A stretch of DNA of 64,000 nt from Odobenus rosmarus divergens (GCF_000321225.1 NW_004450583.1:2198275-2262274), one strand, 5' to 3'. Shown: positions 1 to 11,930, counted from the stretch's first letter. Made by a program: numbers and translations. Notes: a model not told the origin generated them from the sequence alone.

Positions 1-165
1 GGGGGTGGGGGGATGGGTTGGCCTCGTGATGGGTATTGAAGAGGGCACGTTCTGCGTGGAGCACTGGGTGTTATGCACAAGCAATGAATCATGGAACACT
101 ACATCAAAATCTAATGATGTAATGTATGGTGATTAACCTAACAATAAAAAAATTTAATGGAAAAA
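1..165 (+). mobile_element. L1 3' end (carnivore-type), cut by the window edge
   Basis: The terminal part of a LINE-1 3'UTR in sense orientation. It begins inside the G-rich tract (positions 1-17, runs of 5, 6 and 3 G), continues through 'gagggcacgttctgcgtgg' and 'aatgaatcatggaacac', and ends in an A-rich tail near 150-165. The same 3' end recurs at 41542-41733 and, reversed, at 52466-52520 and 55410-55514. It abuts an antisense L1 that starts in the reverse transcriptase region near 180, so it is probably a younger copy inserted into that element. Its 5' part and left target-site duplication lie outside the window. Confidence 0.85.
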
Positions 166-1801
166 GTTTTCTATGTCTATAAAATGCCCAGAAATAGTGA
201 CTTTTTAACTTTTTTTTATAATTGGGATGCCTTTTATTTCTTGCTTGATTTCTCTGGGTAGGACTTCTAATACTGTGTTGAATAAAAGCAGTGGGAGTGG
301 GCTTCCTTGTCTGATTCCTGATCTTAGAGGAAAAGCTTTCAACCTTTCACCATCGAATATGATGTTAGCTGTGGACTTGTCATATATGGTCTTTATTGTG
401 TTAAGGTATATTCCCCCTGTACCTGCTTTGTTGTGTTTTTATCATAAATGGATATTGAATTTTGTCAAATGCTTTTCTGCATCTATTGGAATGGTTATGA
501 TTCTTTTCCTTTTGCTAATGTGGTGTATCACATTGATTTGCAAATCAGCAATCTGCGTACCTGAAATAAATCCCACTTGATCATGGTGTATGATCTTTTC
601 ACTGTATTGCTGAATTGAGTTTGCTAATATTTTGTTGAAGATTTTTCAGTCTATGTTCGTTCATCAGGAATATTGGCCTGTAATTTTCTTTTTCTGTGAT
701 ATCCTTGTCTGGTTTTGGTATCTGGATAATGCTGGCCTCATAAAATTAATTTGGAAGCATTCCATCTGCCTCCCCTTTTTTTGGAAGAGTTTGAGAAGGG
801 TAGCTATTAAATCTCGGAATGTTTGGTAGCATTCTTCAGAGAAGCCGTTTGTCCTGGACTTTGTTTTTTTTTTTAAGGAGGTTTTGGATTACTGATTCAG
901 TCTCTTTGCTAAAATCAATCAATCTATTGATTTTTCTACTTCTTTTTGATTTGGTCTTGGAACATTGTGTGTTTCTAGGAATTTAGCCATTTCTTCTAGG
1001 TTGTCCAATTTGTTGGCATATTATTCATATTAGTTGCTTATGATTCTTAGTATTTCTTTGGTAACAGTTGTAGCATTCTCTTTTATTCTGATTTTATTTA
1101 TTTGAACCCTCTCTTTTTCTTAGTGAGTCTAGGCAAAGGTATATCAATTTGTTTATCTTTCCAAAGAACCAGCTCTTAGTTCTGATTTATTTTGTTTTCT
1201 AGTTTTAGTCTTTTATTTTTCCTTCTACTAACTTTGGGCTTTGTTCCTCTTTTTCTAGTTCCTTTAGGTATAAAGTAGATGTTTGAGATTTTGCTTGTTT
1301 ATTGAGATAGGTATGTATTGTTGTGAACTTCCTTCTTAGAACTGCTTTTGCTGCATTCTGTAGATTTTGGTATGCGATATTTTCATTGTCTCAAGGTATT
1401 TTTCATTGCTCCTTTGATTTCTTCGACTCATTGGTTCTTCAGTAGTATTTTGTTTAATCTCCACATACTTGTGATATTTTTTTTCCAGGTTTTCTTTTTT
1501 TTTTTTTTGGTATGTGATTTCCAGTTTCATACCATTGTGGTTTGAAAATCTACTTGATATGATTTCAATCTTAATTTATTGATTTGTTTTGTGGCTTAAC
1601 ATATGTTCTGTGTGCACTTGAAAATGTGTATTCTTTTGGATGGAATGTTATGTATATATCTCTTAAATGCATCTGATCTAATGTGTTGATGTTTCCTTAT
1701 TGATTGGATGATTTATCTTTTATGTAAGTGGAATATTATCTCCTATTACTGTATTGCTGTTGATTTTACCCTTTAGATCTGTTAATATTTGCTTTATATA
1801 T

Positions 1802-1987
1802 TTAGGTGCTCCTATGTTGGGGTGCATAAATATTTACAAATGGTATATGTTCTTGCTGGATTGACACCTTTATCATTATGTAATGGCTACCTTTGTGTTT
1901 TATTTGTTTTAAATTCCATTTTGTCTGATAAGTGTAGGTACTCCAGCTTTCTTTTAGTTTCCATTTGAAATAAAGATCTTTGTCCAT
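1802..1987 (-). pseudogene. L1 ORF2 endonuclease-domain fragment
   Basis: A 61-codon open stretch on the minus strand reads as the N-terminal apurinic-endonuclease domain of L1 ORF2p. It includes HYIMIKVSIQQEHIPFVNIY followed by APQ, which aligns with the VNIYAPN block of the family. The family needs about 230 residues for this domain and about 1,275 for the whole ORF2p, so this is a remnant bounded by stops. It lies where ORF2 should begin in the antisense L1, just left of ORF1. Confidence 0.8.
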
Positions 1988-2689
1988 CGCTTCACTTTCA
2001 TTCTGTGTGTGTCCTTACATCTGAGGTGAGTCTCTTGTAGGCAGCATATAGATGGGTTTTATTTTAAATTTTTTAATCCATTCTATGTCTTTTGACTGGA
2101 GAATTTAGTCCATTTATATTTAAAATCATTATAGATAGGTGTATGTTCATTGCCCTTTAGTAAATTGTTGTCTGGCCGTTATGTAGTTCTTCTCTGTTCC
2201 TTTCTTTTCCTGTTCTCTTCCCTTGTGGTTTGATGCCTTTTGATAATGTCATGTTTAGAATCCATTCTCCTTATCTTTTGTGTATCTACTATAGGTTTTT
2301 GCCTGTGAGTCTTGCTTTTAGTGACCTCTATATCTAAAGTCAAGAGCAACTTAAAATTGAATGCATTCTGAAACTCTACATTTTGATTCTTCTTCCCCCA
2401 CCTTGTTTGTTTTGATGTCACATTTTACATCTTTTTATTTTGTATATCCTTTGTTAGTCTTTTAATCAAACTAAAGTAATTTTAACTTTTTACTGAAGTT
2501 TGTCTTTTAATCTTCATGCTAGCTTTTTTTTTGGTCTACTACTTTTACTATATAATTGCCTTTCCCAGTGAGATGTTTACTTTTATATGTTTCATTAGTA
2601 ATTAGCACCTTTGTTTTTCAGCTTAGAGAAGTTTCTTTAACATTTTGTGTAAGGCCCAGTAAGTGGTGATGAATTTCTTTATTTTTAAT

Positions 2690-2862
2690 TTTTTTAAAGA
2701 TTTTATTTGCCAGAGAGAGCACAAGCAGGGGGAAATGCAGGCAGGGGGAGATGCAGGTTCCCCACTGAGCAGGGAGCCCAATGCGGGGCTTGATCCCAGG
2801 ACCCTGAGATCATGACCTGAGCCAAAGGCAGATGCTTAACTGACTGAGCCACCCAGGCACCC
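2690..2862 (-). mobile_element. CAN SINE (tRNA-Lys derived)
   Basis: Reversed carnivore SINE. The T-rich tail complement is at 2690-2705, the body 'gatcccaggaccctgagatc' at 2791-2810, and the tRNA-derived head 'gactgagccacccaggcacc' reaches about 2862. The middle contains a short internal repeat of 'gcagggggaaatgcaggcag' type. It lies in ORF1 of the antisense L1. An imperfect duplication ('gaatttcttt' near 2671 and 'gaatttattt' near 2865) flanks it. Confidence 0.92.
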
Positions 2863-2869
2863 TGTGAAT

Positions 2870-3127
2870 TTATTTTTTGCTTAGCTGGAAAACTCTTTCT
2901 CTCTCTAATTCTGAATGATAACATTGCTGGGTGGAGTATTCTTGGTGTGAAGTTTTTTCTTTCAGCCACTCCCTTCTGGCTTGCAAAGTTTCTTTTGAAA
3001 AATCTGATGGTCTTATGGGGGTTCCCTTGTAGAGAACAAGTTGGTTTTCTTGTGCTGCTTTTAAGATTTTCTTTACCTTTTGACATTTTAATATAACGTG
3101 TCTTGGTGTGGATCTTTTGGGGTTCAT
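2870..3127 (-). pseudogene. L1 ORF1 C-terminal domain fragment
   Basis: The minus-strand frame contains NPKRSTPRHVI, ILKAAQENQ, YKGTPIR, FSKETLQARREW and a SFRI-like ending. These are the successive blocks of the L1 ORF1p RNA-recognition and C-terminal domains. The frame is short (85 codons against about 330 for ORF1p) and is broken on its 3' side by the SINE at 2690-2862. It is the best protein-level proof that this block is L1 in antisense. Confidence 0.85.
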
Positions 3128-3227
3128 CTTATTTGGAACTCTTCGGGCTTCTTGGATCTGAATGTCTATTTCTTTCCTCAGGTTAGGGAAATTTTGGGCC
3201 TTTTTATTTCTGTTCTTCCTCTTTTTT

Positions 3228-3419
3228 TCAAGATTTTATTTTTATTTATTTGACACAGAGAGACGCAGCAACAGAGGGAACACAAGCAGGGGGAGTGGGA
3301 GAGGGAGAAGCAGGCTTCCTGCCAAGCAGGGAGCCCGATGTGGGGCTTGATCCCAGGACCCTGGGACCATGACCTGAGCCGAAGGCAGACGCTTAACAAC
3401 TGAGCCACCCAGGCACCCC
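3228..3419 (-). mobile_element. CAN SINE
   Basis: Reversed SINE with tail complement 'aagattttatttttattta' and head 'caactgagccacccaggcac'. It interrupts ORF1 of the antisense L1. Its head end is where the next SINE inserted: the 14-bp duplication of that second SINE begins at its last base. Confidence 0.93.
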
Positions 3420-3433
3420 TTGTAATAAGTTTT

Positions 3434-3634
3434 GTTTTCTTTTTTTTTTTTTTAAGACTTTATTTATTTGACAGAGACACAGCGAGAGAGGGAACACAAG
3501 CAGGGAGAGTGGGAGGGGTAGAAACAGGCTTCTGGCGGAGCAGGGAGCCTGATGTGGGGCTCGATCCCAGGACCCTGGGATCATGACCTGAGCCGAAGAC
3601 AGACAATTAACTGACTGAGCCACCCAGGCACCCC
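3434..3634 (-). mobile_element. CAN SINE with exact 14-bp target-site duplication
   Basis: Reversed SINE with a 15-base T run at its left end. It is flanked by the perfect duplication 'ttgtaataagtttt' at 3420-3433 and 3635-3648, so its limits are secure. It sits directly beside the SINE at 3228-3419 in the same orientation and must have landed after it or in the same small target. Confidence 0.95.
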
Positions 3635-3743
3635 TTGTAATAAGTTTTCTACCTCTTTCTCTGTCCATCCTCCTTCCCTTTTATGCAAATGTTGTTCCCT
3701 TGATGTTGTCCTATAGGTCTTTTAAGCTATCTTCACTTGTTTG

Positions 3744-3978
3744 TTTATATTTATATTTTTTCTTTATTTATATTAGATTCAGGGGTAGAATTTAGTGATT
3801 CATCAGTTGCATATGACACCCAGTGCTCATTACATCAAGTGCCCTCCTTAATGACCATCATCCAGTTACCCCAATCCCCCACCCACCTCCCCTCCAGCAA
3901 CTCTGTTTATTTCCTTTAGAGTCTCTTATGGTTTACTTTCCTCTCTGTTTTCATCTTATTTTATTTTTCCTTCCCATT
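3744..3978 (-). mobile_element. L1 3'UTR fragment nested in L1
   Basis: Contains 'gattcatcagttgcatatga', 'cccagtgctcattacatc' and 'ccctccttaatgaccatc'. This is the complement of a carnivore L1 3'UTR that also appears at 51340-51500. The surrounding antisense L1 is at ORF1/5'UTR here ('ctatcttcacttgtttg' on the left, 'ttttgctgctctgggtgag' on the right), so this is a separate, 5'-truncated insertion. Ends are approximate and no clean duplication was found. Confidence 0.7.
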
Positions 3979-4779
3979 TTAAAATTCTTTTTTCCTTTTG
4001 CTGCTCTGGGTGAGTTCCACTGCCCTTTCTTCCATTTCACCTAGTCTGCTGTTGAATCCCTGTAGTGTATTTTTCACTTCAGTTGTTGTATTATTCAGCA
4101 CCATGACTTCTGTTTGATACTTAGTTTCTCTTTGTTGATGTTTCTCTGTGTTCATCCATTCTTCTCCTGAGATTGGTGAGCATCTTTAGGGCCATTATTT
4201 TGAACTCTTTATCAGGTAAATTACTCCTCATCAGGTAAATTATCTTTGGTTAATTACCTCCACCCCAAGCTGGGTTCTGTCTTATTCTTTTGTTTTGAAC
4301 ATTCTCCTTTGTTTCTTCATTGTGCTGGACTCTCCATGTTTGTGTATTAGGTGAAACAGCTACCTCTCCCAGTCTTGAAAGAGTGGTCATAGTTAGGGCT
4401 GGGGATCTGTATCAGTCTCCTGTCTGTGTAGTGCTTTGGGAGAGATAACCTGCCAAGAACTGTTTCTGATAGTTTCGTCCTGTGGGGCATAGAATCCTAA
4501 GCCCCCCTGTCCACCAGAGCCAGGCATTCAAGGGGTGTAGTCTCTGTGGACTGCATGTGCCCACAGTGTTTAAGGGGGTGGTAATGGGGCACAATGGGCC
4601 AGGGAGCACCCACCTGTCATCATATGCATATGGTGACTATATACTTCATCTTTTCTTCCCCTTAATTATTGGTTTGGTAGCTTATTACTTTAATAGTCTT
4701 GTATTTATTTATTAGTGCCACTCTTTTCCTCTTATTACTGTTTATATACCTACCAATATTTTTGCTTTTCTTGTTTTAT

Positions 4780-5215
4780 TCTTTGTATTTGGGCTGCACA
4801 CATAAGCACTTTCTCTTCTTTGGAACTGTACTGCTTAAAGCTAGGATTTTTTTCTGAGCACTTCTTAAATTTTGTCCTGTAGATTCTAATACATAATGTT
4901 TTATATTTTTATTTTCTAGACATTCTGGGATCTTGATTTTCTCTTGTCATAAAAGTTAAAGGTTTTAAAATTTTTGTGAAGTGTGATCAGGGAATGTGGT
5001 GACGTGGTCTGCACCGTTTCTGTTTCTTGGAATTGTAGGTCCTTTTTATGACCTAGCATATGATCAAGTTTTGCAAATAAGCACTTCATAAAGTTATATC
5101 TGTTTTCAAGTTACAGAATTAGAAATCTCTTGATTGGATTTCTTTATGAATTGATGTTAGGCTTCTTGTATTTATTTTTGACCCGTGTGACTTGTCATGG
5201 CCTGAAACTTAGAGT
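4780..5215 (-). mobile_element. Possible old L1-like fragment, antisense
   Basis: T-rich DNA with 'tgatcagggaatgtggtgac' and 'tatgacctagcatatgatca', resembling the complement of the L1 ORF2 segment after the endonuclease (compare 'gtttcataccattgtggt...atatgatct' at 55105-55730). It is too diverged to place in frame. It could instead be the end of the preceding L1. Confidence 0.35.
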
Positions 5216-7726
5216 TGCTCTTATTTATTATTATGCCAGGAACTCCAGAGAATATCGAGAAGATGTAGATTCTACCTTGAATTTGAGGAGATAATTTGAC
5301 TTCAAAAAGAATACTGGTGGTGGTAGTAGGAGTTGAAAGACTGGAGAGAGTATTTCGAGTTGGCTAAGGAAGAAAGCTTTATGCAGGAGATGGATCTTGA
5401 AGAGCAAGTAGGAGGTGGGGAGTCTATAATGATGCGTTTTGGGTGTGGCACACCATGAACAGAGCTGGGCTCAGGGTGAGCCTGGCATGTGGGGGAGAAG
5501 GCACACACCCTCCTCCCAAGGTCTTGGTCTATGTGACTTGCTATAGCAGTTGAATCAGGCAGTGAGTCACATGGGACTAGCCATCTCTCTCCAACTGACT
5601 TACGGACAAGCATCTTTGTTGGGGCCATCCCAGCTGTGTTATCAGTCTATCTTGTGACAACAGAGGACAACACATAATTTGCTCTTGAGGATGTCCTACT
5701 GGTATGCTCTCAGCTTTGCGTCTTCACTGGAGAGCTGAAATTGGCACACACCTCAATCTGATAGCATTAGCTTAGTATTTGAACATTAATCAGGGATACG
5801 TAGACATTTCTACTGAAGAATTACAGTGTCTGATATGTACTTGCTATCTGGAGTTGTTTTGTCAGATGACCCCAGTAAATTACCAAATATTGAACACTGA
5901 TGATAAATCAAATGATGTATGGTCTGTAGGAAGTGAAAGTATTTAAATAATTAAGCAGTTCTTTCTAGAGCCTCTTTATATGATGATTTTCTAGACTCCA
6001 AATCAGTTTTCTTCATCCAGCCTCCCTGTAATATATAGTTATTTCAAATCAGCTTTACTTACTGAGCTTTTTCTAGTAATGGAGCTTTGTCAGCAAAAAC
6101 TGTGCATACCAGCAAATGGTGAATGATGGGCTTGTGTCAGAAAGGAGCTTGAGAGGTGCTTTCTGTTGTTAGATGGATGGGTCTGGAGCAGGAGCTTGAA
6201 GCTCTCCAAGTGTAATAGTTTAAGAGAAAAGGTATGTCTGAAGTAGGGGTGAGTGCTCCATCACTCAAAAGCTGGTATTTCACACACCCAAGCCAAATAC
6301 TGCATGTGCTATTGAAATCATGCTTTCACGTCAGGATGTGTGGGAGATGTGTGAACTTACCCAATATAATCTTGGTTGTGGTTTCTTTTTCCCAGTCCTC
6401 ACTCTGTTTACTTACAGCTGGTCAGGGCAGAATGGCAGGAAGTGCACTGGTTACTGAAATTATAACAGGTAGGTTTATGTAGCTCTGACCACAACTCTCC
6501 TTAAGCCAGTGCTGTCCCATGTGAGTGCTCTGAATGCCCGAGTGCTAAGTGTCTGTGAGTGGTCTGAACTCTAGGGCGAGCTCTTGGAAGAGCAGACTTG
6601 TTTAGCTTGGCAATCATCACTCAGTGTAGAAACTGAGGACAGAGCATCTTGAGTGGATGTATAGACTTGGGGCATGAGGGCACTCTGAGGGTTTAAGGCA
6701 CTTTTGCTGTTTTTGCAGTTCTGGTTTTAACTGCCGGTCTGTGCTGAGTTTGATACCAACTAATTTCTCTCTTGGCAGAAAATGATGTATCAGTTGGTTG
6801 GACTCATGTCTGTCTGATGCCACACTGGACCTTGAGTGTTCCAAAGGGCTGTTGGGGTGGAAATCTGACTTCTGCTGTAAAATGGACTATCTGATTTTGG
6901 GAGGCTGGGGATGCTAAACTGTGGATGCTCTGCCTCTATTTTATTGCTGTATTGTGTCTTTCAGTGGAGGTTCTTAGAGGCTATTCAAAGCCTATGCTGT
7001 CAGCTAAAAGGCTTTCAGGACTTCATAACCATGGCACGATATCTTTTCCTTTTTCTTGTGTGTGTGTTTTTTTTTTTTTTTTTTTTTTAAAGAACTCTTT
7101 CCTTTCCCCACCTTTTTGAAATCGTTAGCCTTCATGTGAACTGAAAGGGACTTCAAAACATTGGAAGAAAATAGTCTGAAATCTCGGAGTGTACTTGGCT
7201 CGTGGTAGGCATGAAGACTTGATAAAGAGGTATCTTTTGCACTGACAGGTGTTTGTGTGCCAGTGTGGAGAAGGCTTTTGATGACAAAGCCACTTAGTTT
7301 TCTATAGCTTACCCTTCCCTTTGTGCAGAGGAGTTAGGAAAACTCTAATAAAGTAACTAAATAATGGGGATAAAAAGTTAGCATTGGTGTCTCTCTTGCC
7401 CATTGATTTTTTTTTTTTTTTTTTGAGACTCACTTGTCAGGCACTGAGTAGGCAAGTGACAGGCGTGAGATGGCCAGTGTCTTGCCTTTGTCCTCATGGT
7501 TCTAGAATATGCTTCTATTTAAAAGTCCAGAGTCAGCAGCAATGCCCTTGAAGCAGCAGAACTGTGGGCTGGGGTGTCTACAGAAAGGAGGGGCACCCAT
7601 TGGAGATGCTGAATTGCCATCTGCCTTGTTTCCTGGAGGCAAGGTAATTTATTCCATCCAAAAGACCTGGAGCCCCCTTAACCCTTAACATACATTTTTC
7701 TTTCCCCTCTTAGAAACCAGCAGAAA
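5216..7726. other. Single-copy DNA, no gene recognised
   Basis: I see no exon-like coding frame with family similarity and no young repeat here. There are two T-tracts (about 7070-7089 and the A-rich end of the SINE that follows) and a short possible old-repeat stretch near 6500-6560. Open frames of 65-108 codons occur on both strands, which is what chance gives in this length. Confidence 0.6.
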
Positions 7727-7931
7727 GGGGCACCTGGGTGGCTCAGTTGGTTAAGCAGCTGCCTTCGGCTCAGGTCATGATCCCAGGGTCCTGGGATTGA
7801 GCCCCGCGTCAGGCTCCCTGCTCAGCGGGGAGCCTGCTTCTCCCTCTCCCTCTGCCTGCCTCTCTGCCTACTTATGCTCTCTTTCTCTCTCTGTCAAATA
7901 AATAAATAAAAACCTAAAAAAAAAAAAAAAA
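7727..7931 (+). mobile_element. CAN SINE with exact 15-bp target-site duplication
   Basis: Sense SINE with head 'ggggcacctgggtggctcag', B-box-like 'gggattgagcccc', a pyrimidine-rich middle, 'tctgtcaaataaataaataa' and an A17 tail. It is flanked by the perfect duplication 'agaaaccagcagaaa' at 7712-7726 and 7932-7946. The long tail and intact ends suggest one of the younger insertions in the window. Confidence 0.97.
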
Positions 7932-7946
7932 AGAAACCAGCAGAAA

Positions 7947-8868
7947 TTAGCAGACTGTGACTATGGTCATGTATTGTCTCAATTCTCACACGAATCCTTA
8001 CATGACTCTCTCTGAGGTCTTGTGCACCTTTCCCAGAAAGATAAATTACGCAAGTTACAGTCAAAGAAACAAGTCATGCTTACTTGTTGTTTAATGTGTC
8101 TCATAAAGAGCAGAGAAGAACCTCCTTATTGTACTGCCTCAACCATGGGGTAAATGGTTAAGACATCTTAATTCACAGCAGTCACCCATTGTGGGCAGAA
8201 CTTTCTATGCCAATCCCTTTGAACTTTTAGGAAAAACAAACAAGGAATTTCACTAGTAGAGGACTGAAATCAAATGACTGTTGCTGAATATTCTAAGTGG
8301 AAACTAAAGATGTAACAGAGAAACTCTTATGTCTGTGAGTTGATGCCCAGAAACATCCATCCATTGTTTAATATGAACAAAATTAGGCCAAGCCCAGAAA
8401 ATGGATTCAACCCCTGGTCTGGTATGATCTCCCACAAGTTCTTGCAGCTGTATGTGGAAGCTATTCCTTTGGATTTCAGGTTGGTTACTGGGGGTCATCA
8501 CTCATTCAGGCTCGCAGGGAGAGGGTGCTGGGCTGTGGGTGCCGTCCACACTTTGGAATGGTTGACAGGTAGGGTTGTGCAAAGCCAGAGTTGGACAGAT
8601 ATCTGAGCTCATTGGCTGTAGCCTTCTCACTTTTCAGAGGAGGAACATAAGTTAGTCTGTACTCCTTGGCTCTTCTCAACAAGCCTTGTTACCACTAAGA
8701 AGCGTTAGTTTGATGGGGATTTGTGTTTTGTGTCTGCAGGGGCCTGAGGGCTAGAACTATTCCATTGAAAATTGTCTTTGTGGGGAAAACAAGGGTATCA
8801 GACTAAAGAGAAATGCTACAAGCTTATCTGATAACATAATAATACTAGGTAGATGAGTGTAATAAGAG
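7947..8868. other. Single-copy DNA, nothing recognised
   Basis: No repeat family or coding exon recognised. Open frames near 8304-8606 on both strands overlap one another and show no known domain. Confidence 0.5.
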
Positions 8869-8869
8869 T

Positions 8870-9192
8870 ATGGGCAACCTTTATTAGATTTTACTGTGTG
8901 CCAGGTACTGGTGCTAAGTACTTAATATATGTTCTTATTAAACTCTTATGGCAACCTAATGGGCTATTAATAGAGGTAGTAGTAAATAATAGTGATGATA
9001 GTGATTACTGTGTCTGTTTTATGTGGATTGTCTTATTTGAGTCTCACAATAATCCCATGAGCAACATATTCTCTTTCCCATTTTCTAGATGAGGAAACAG
9101 GCTCAGAGAGGTTATCCGTTTGCCCAAAGAGGCAAAATATGAATCAGTCATCTGATGCCAAAGACTGTGCATGTTATCAGCCATGCTTTTAT
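8870..9192 (-). mobile_element. MIR SINE(s), antisense, apparently two partial units
   Basis: The MIR 3' region ('gtgtgccaggtactg', 'tgctaagtac') is at 8895-8925. A second block ('gagtctcacaataatccca', then 'gatgaggaaacaggctcaga') is at 9040-9110. The phrase corresponding to 'cttatggcaacctaatggg' appears to be represented twice, separated by a gat/agt-rich stretch at 8975-9005. Old mammalian SINE, heavily diverged. Confidence 0.75.
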
Positions 9193-9559
9193 CACCTTTT
9201 CTGATTGCATGTAGTTAGCTAAACAAAAGCATTCTCTAATGGGCACTTAATAAATATTAATAAATATGTAATGATTCAGTGAGAAGTATTTTGGCCAAGA
9301 AGATGCATGCTTGTATAGGCATATGTATGATTCATATAGTCAACCGCTGATTTTCCACTTTGGGGATGACCCTCTGACTGTGAATTCCAGGATGTTCTCC
9401 TTATTACTCAGTGCCTTCTCCTGCCCAGCTCTTAGGGTCAAGGAAGAGAAACTCATTTAAATGTAATTCTAAGCAGAATTTCTTTAAGAAGGGGAAAATA
9501 ATCTCGCAGTTACAGAATATTATGATTGAAAGAGCATATGGAAACATGTAAGTAAACCA

Positions 9560-9695
9560 TTTTGATTTAGAGAGAAGGAGCCTCAGGGCCTCCAGAGAGG
9601 TGTTAATTGGCCCAAGGCCTCTGATTGATTAGTGCCAGAGTTGGTACTAGATGTTGGGATGCCCGCCTCTTGATTTAGTGTTCTCCTCTCTCTAT
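9560..9695 (-). mobile_element. MIR fragment, antisense
   Basis: Matches the complement of the MIR core: 'gccccaaggcctc'-like text, 'agtgccagagttggtact' and a 'cctcttgattt' end. Diverged; ends approximate. Confidence 0.6.
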
Positions 9696-11930
9696 AACCC
9701 TACCATTCCATGGAGTCAACTCTGAAGCGACAAAAACAAACCAAAACTCAAGCCAAAAAGAAATTGTGTTGTGACTATCTGTTCTGAAATATGGGTGTTG
9801 CTAAGTTTCCTATGATGGTGTGGCTAATTTGTAGTTGACTGCAATGGTATTTTTAGATTCTTGTGGGTTTAGGTCACATTGGCTATGGAAGCAACCTCTC
9901 CCATCTGATTCCTTGCATCAGGAGCACAATAATACATTTCCCTCTAACACAATATTTTTGTTGGCCTGATAGACCAAGATAGTTAAGGAATTAAGTTGAC
10001 CTCCACTACCCCCTCCCCCATATCACCAGGAGGGAAGGAGAGTCAACGTTATTAATGGGAATGCATGTTCTTTGAAGTTCGAATTTATTTTTTAAAAGAA
10101 TATTCTTTCCTCACTTGGAAGAATTATTGTTTGGTTGCACGCATTTTATTGTGTAGCTTCGTGCATTATTGCATTGAATGTGTTGCTATTGCTCCCACCA
10201 ACTATTTTAAGATGTTTTGAGACTGTGCTTCATATTGTAAGGAAAGTATTTGTCACTTGGACTCACAGAATTGAATTTGCCTGAATTAATTATGATTTCC
10301 ACTCCATCCCCCTGGGCAGTATTGTAGGGGAGAGGTAATCCTTTCTGATGTCGTATAGAAAATCAATTCTGGCCCACGGCACTGGCTAGTTGCTTGAGTC
10401 GGGGAACTTGTCACCCACTGTATGGTCTTTATTTTCCATTTTTCTTGTCCCTTTGTTATGTGTTCCTTTCTCTGGGCTGGTTTAAGAAGCTGCCAAGGCT
10501 AGGTAGCAGTGCTTGAAGTGATGGACAAGGATACTCTCCCCATAAAGAAAATCATGAAGGCCCCAAGTTGGGTAGTAAAAGGCCTTGTCTATGGCCTTTC
10601 TTGTGGAGTCCGCATTGTTTATAGAGTGTTTTCCAGTGAGAAACACACTCTTCCTTTGGCTTAGGGGTCAAGACAAGTTGAAAGGTACTGGGTCATATGT
10701 AGGGTTTTGGTCTTAACTGGTTTGAGAGTTTGTTTTCTTCTTCCTGGCAGACTCCTTCTTCCCCCACCCCCCACCCCTCCACCTACCCCCTTGGTTCCTT
10801 AGAATACTTTTCTCCTTAATTTTAGGATGTTAGAGTCCCTCACCTTATTTTAAAAACACCCCACCCCATAAACAAACTTAGGAGACAAAAACAACTCTGA
10901 TGGTAAATAATGGAGCAAAATACGACAAGCATAGGATAGATATCCTTACCACATAAATAGCTACTACAAAAAATAACCACCAAACACCCTATAGTACATC
11001 CATTAGAAAGGATATATCAAGTTTTAAATGGCTTGGGAACATGCCATCTAGATAAAGGTAAGCAAAATAGCGGGACACAGAACTGAACACACAGATGTAA
11101 ATGCTAATCTGTATGCACTCAAAAGGGACTGAAATGTCCCTTTTTTCTTATTTTCATGTGTCAGGAGAGCTTACAAGTAGTTGCTACCTTGGCATGTGAC
11201 CATGGTGCCTTGGCTTTGCTATTCCAGCCAACTGACCCTTTTGCTGAAAGTTTAATAGGGGATAAATTCACATGTGAATTCATAATCCCCTTATCTGTGC
11301 TAAGAGCATTCTGTAATGAGCCTGCAACAAAGAGAATCTTACATCTTGCCGTTTTGCTCTGAACCCACCTCTTGGCCTCCTTCCCACCCTCTCCACACCT
11401 CCTGGTTGGACACATTAGGCATCTGCCCTTTGCAGAGTCCTCACCTGCTTGTGGTATGTTAGGTGACGTTGTAAATAAATAGATTCACACTTCCTGCCGG
11501 TCCCATCGAGGCATTTACGGAAGCATGGCATGTGTGAGTGGGGAATGTATTTGGGCTTATTAGAAAAGCAAACAAGGACTTGTTCCCCTCTAGTATTTAT
11601 TAATTTTGAGACTTACTCTTTTATGTAGTGTGACTTTGCCGATAAATCCAAAAGCAAAGTCACAGTCAAGCTACAGTTTAAGTTTTGATTTATTGTTAAA
11701 ATTTGCTTTCTCCCCTATTGCTTTTATTATCTACTCTTCTCTTCCCTGCCCATGGTGTGGGTTACAGTTAATGTTGTCTACATATGTCTATAAATACTGA
11801 AAATATTTTTGATAACAATGTGCATTTAATCAACTTTTTGTTACTGTTATGCCGTTTGTGTGCAAGAAAATTGTTTCTGTCTTAATGTTCTATTGAAGTG
11901 CCTTTGGAGTGATGATATCATAATCACTTT
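9696..11930. other. Mostly single-copy DNA
   Basis: No gene recognised. It contains a C-rich tract at 10771-10800 (runs of 5, 6, 4 and 5 C, which would give a G-quadruplex motif on the minus strand). A-rich text near 10860-11130 may be a very old LINE 3' end, but I cannot place it. Confidence 0.5.

Larger units (their letters stand above)
180..4650 (-). mobile_element. L1 retrotransposon, antisense, degenerate, with nested SINEs
   Basis: Reading the minus strand from right to left, the order is L1 5'UTR (about 4650-4220), ORF1 (about 4200-2590, interrupted by insertions) and ORF2 from its start near 2100 to mid reverse transcriptase near 200. Support: an ORF1 C-terminal block at 2870-3127, an endonuclease fragment with NIYAP at 1802-1987, and RT-domain sequence at 180-900. 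The 3' part of ORF2 is not in the window. All frames carry stops and shifts, so it is dead. Insertions: SINEs at 2690-2862, 3228-3419 and 3434-3634, and an L1 3'UTR piece near 3744-3978. Boundaries are approximate. Confidence 0.85.

Noticed and set aside
2690..3634. Three closely spaced similar repeats, considered as a CRISPR-like or satellite array
   Set aside because: Each is an independent CAN SINE insertion with its own A-tail and, in one case, an exact target duplication; spacing is irregular.
7727..7800. tRNA-like sequence at SINE heads considered as a tRNA gene
   Set aside because: The A- and B-box words belong to the tRNA-Lys-derived SINE; no complete cloverleaf or mature 3' end is present.
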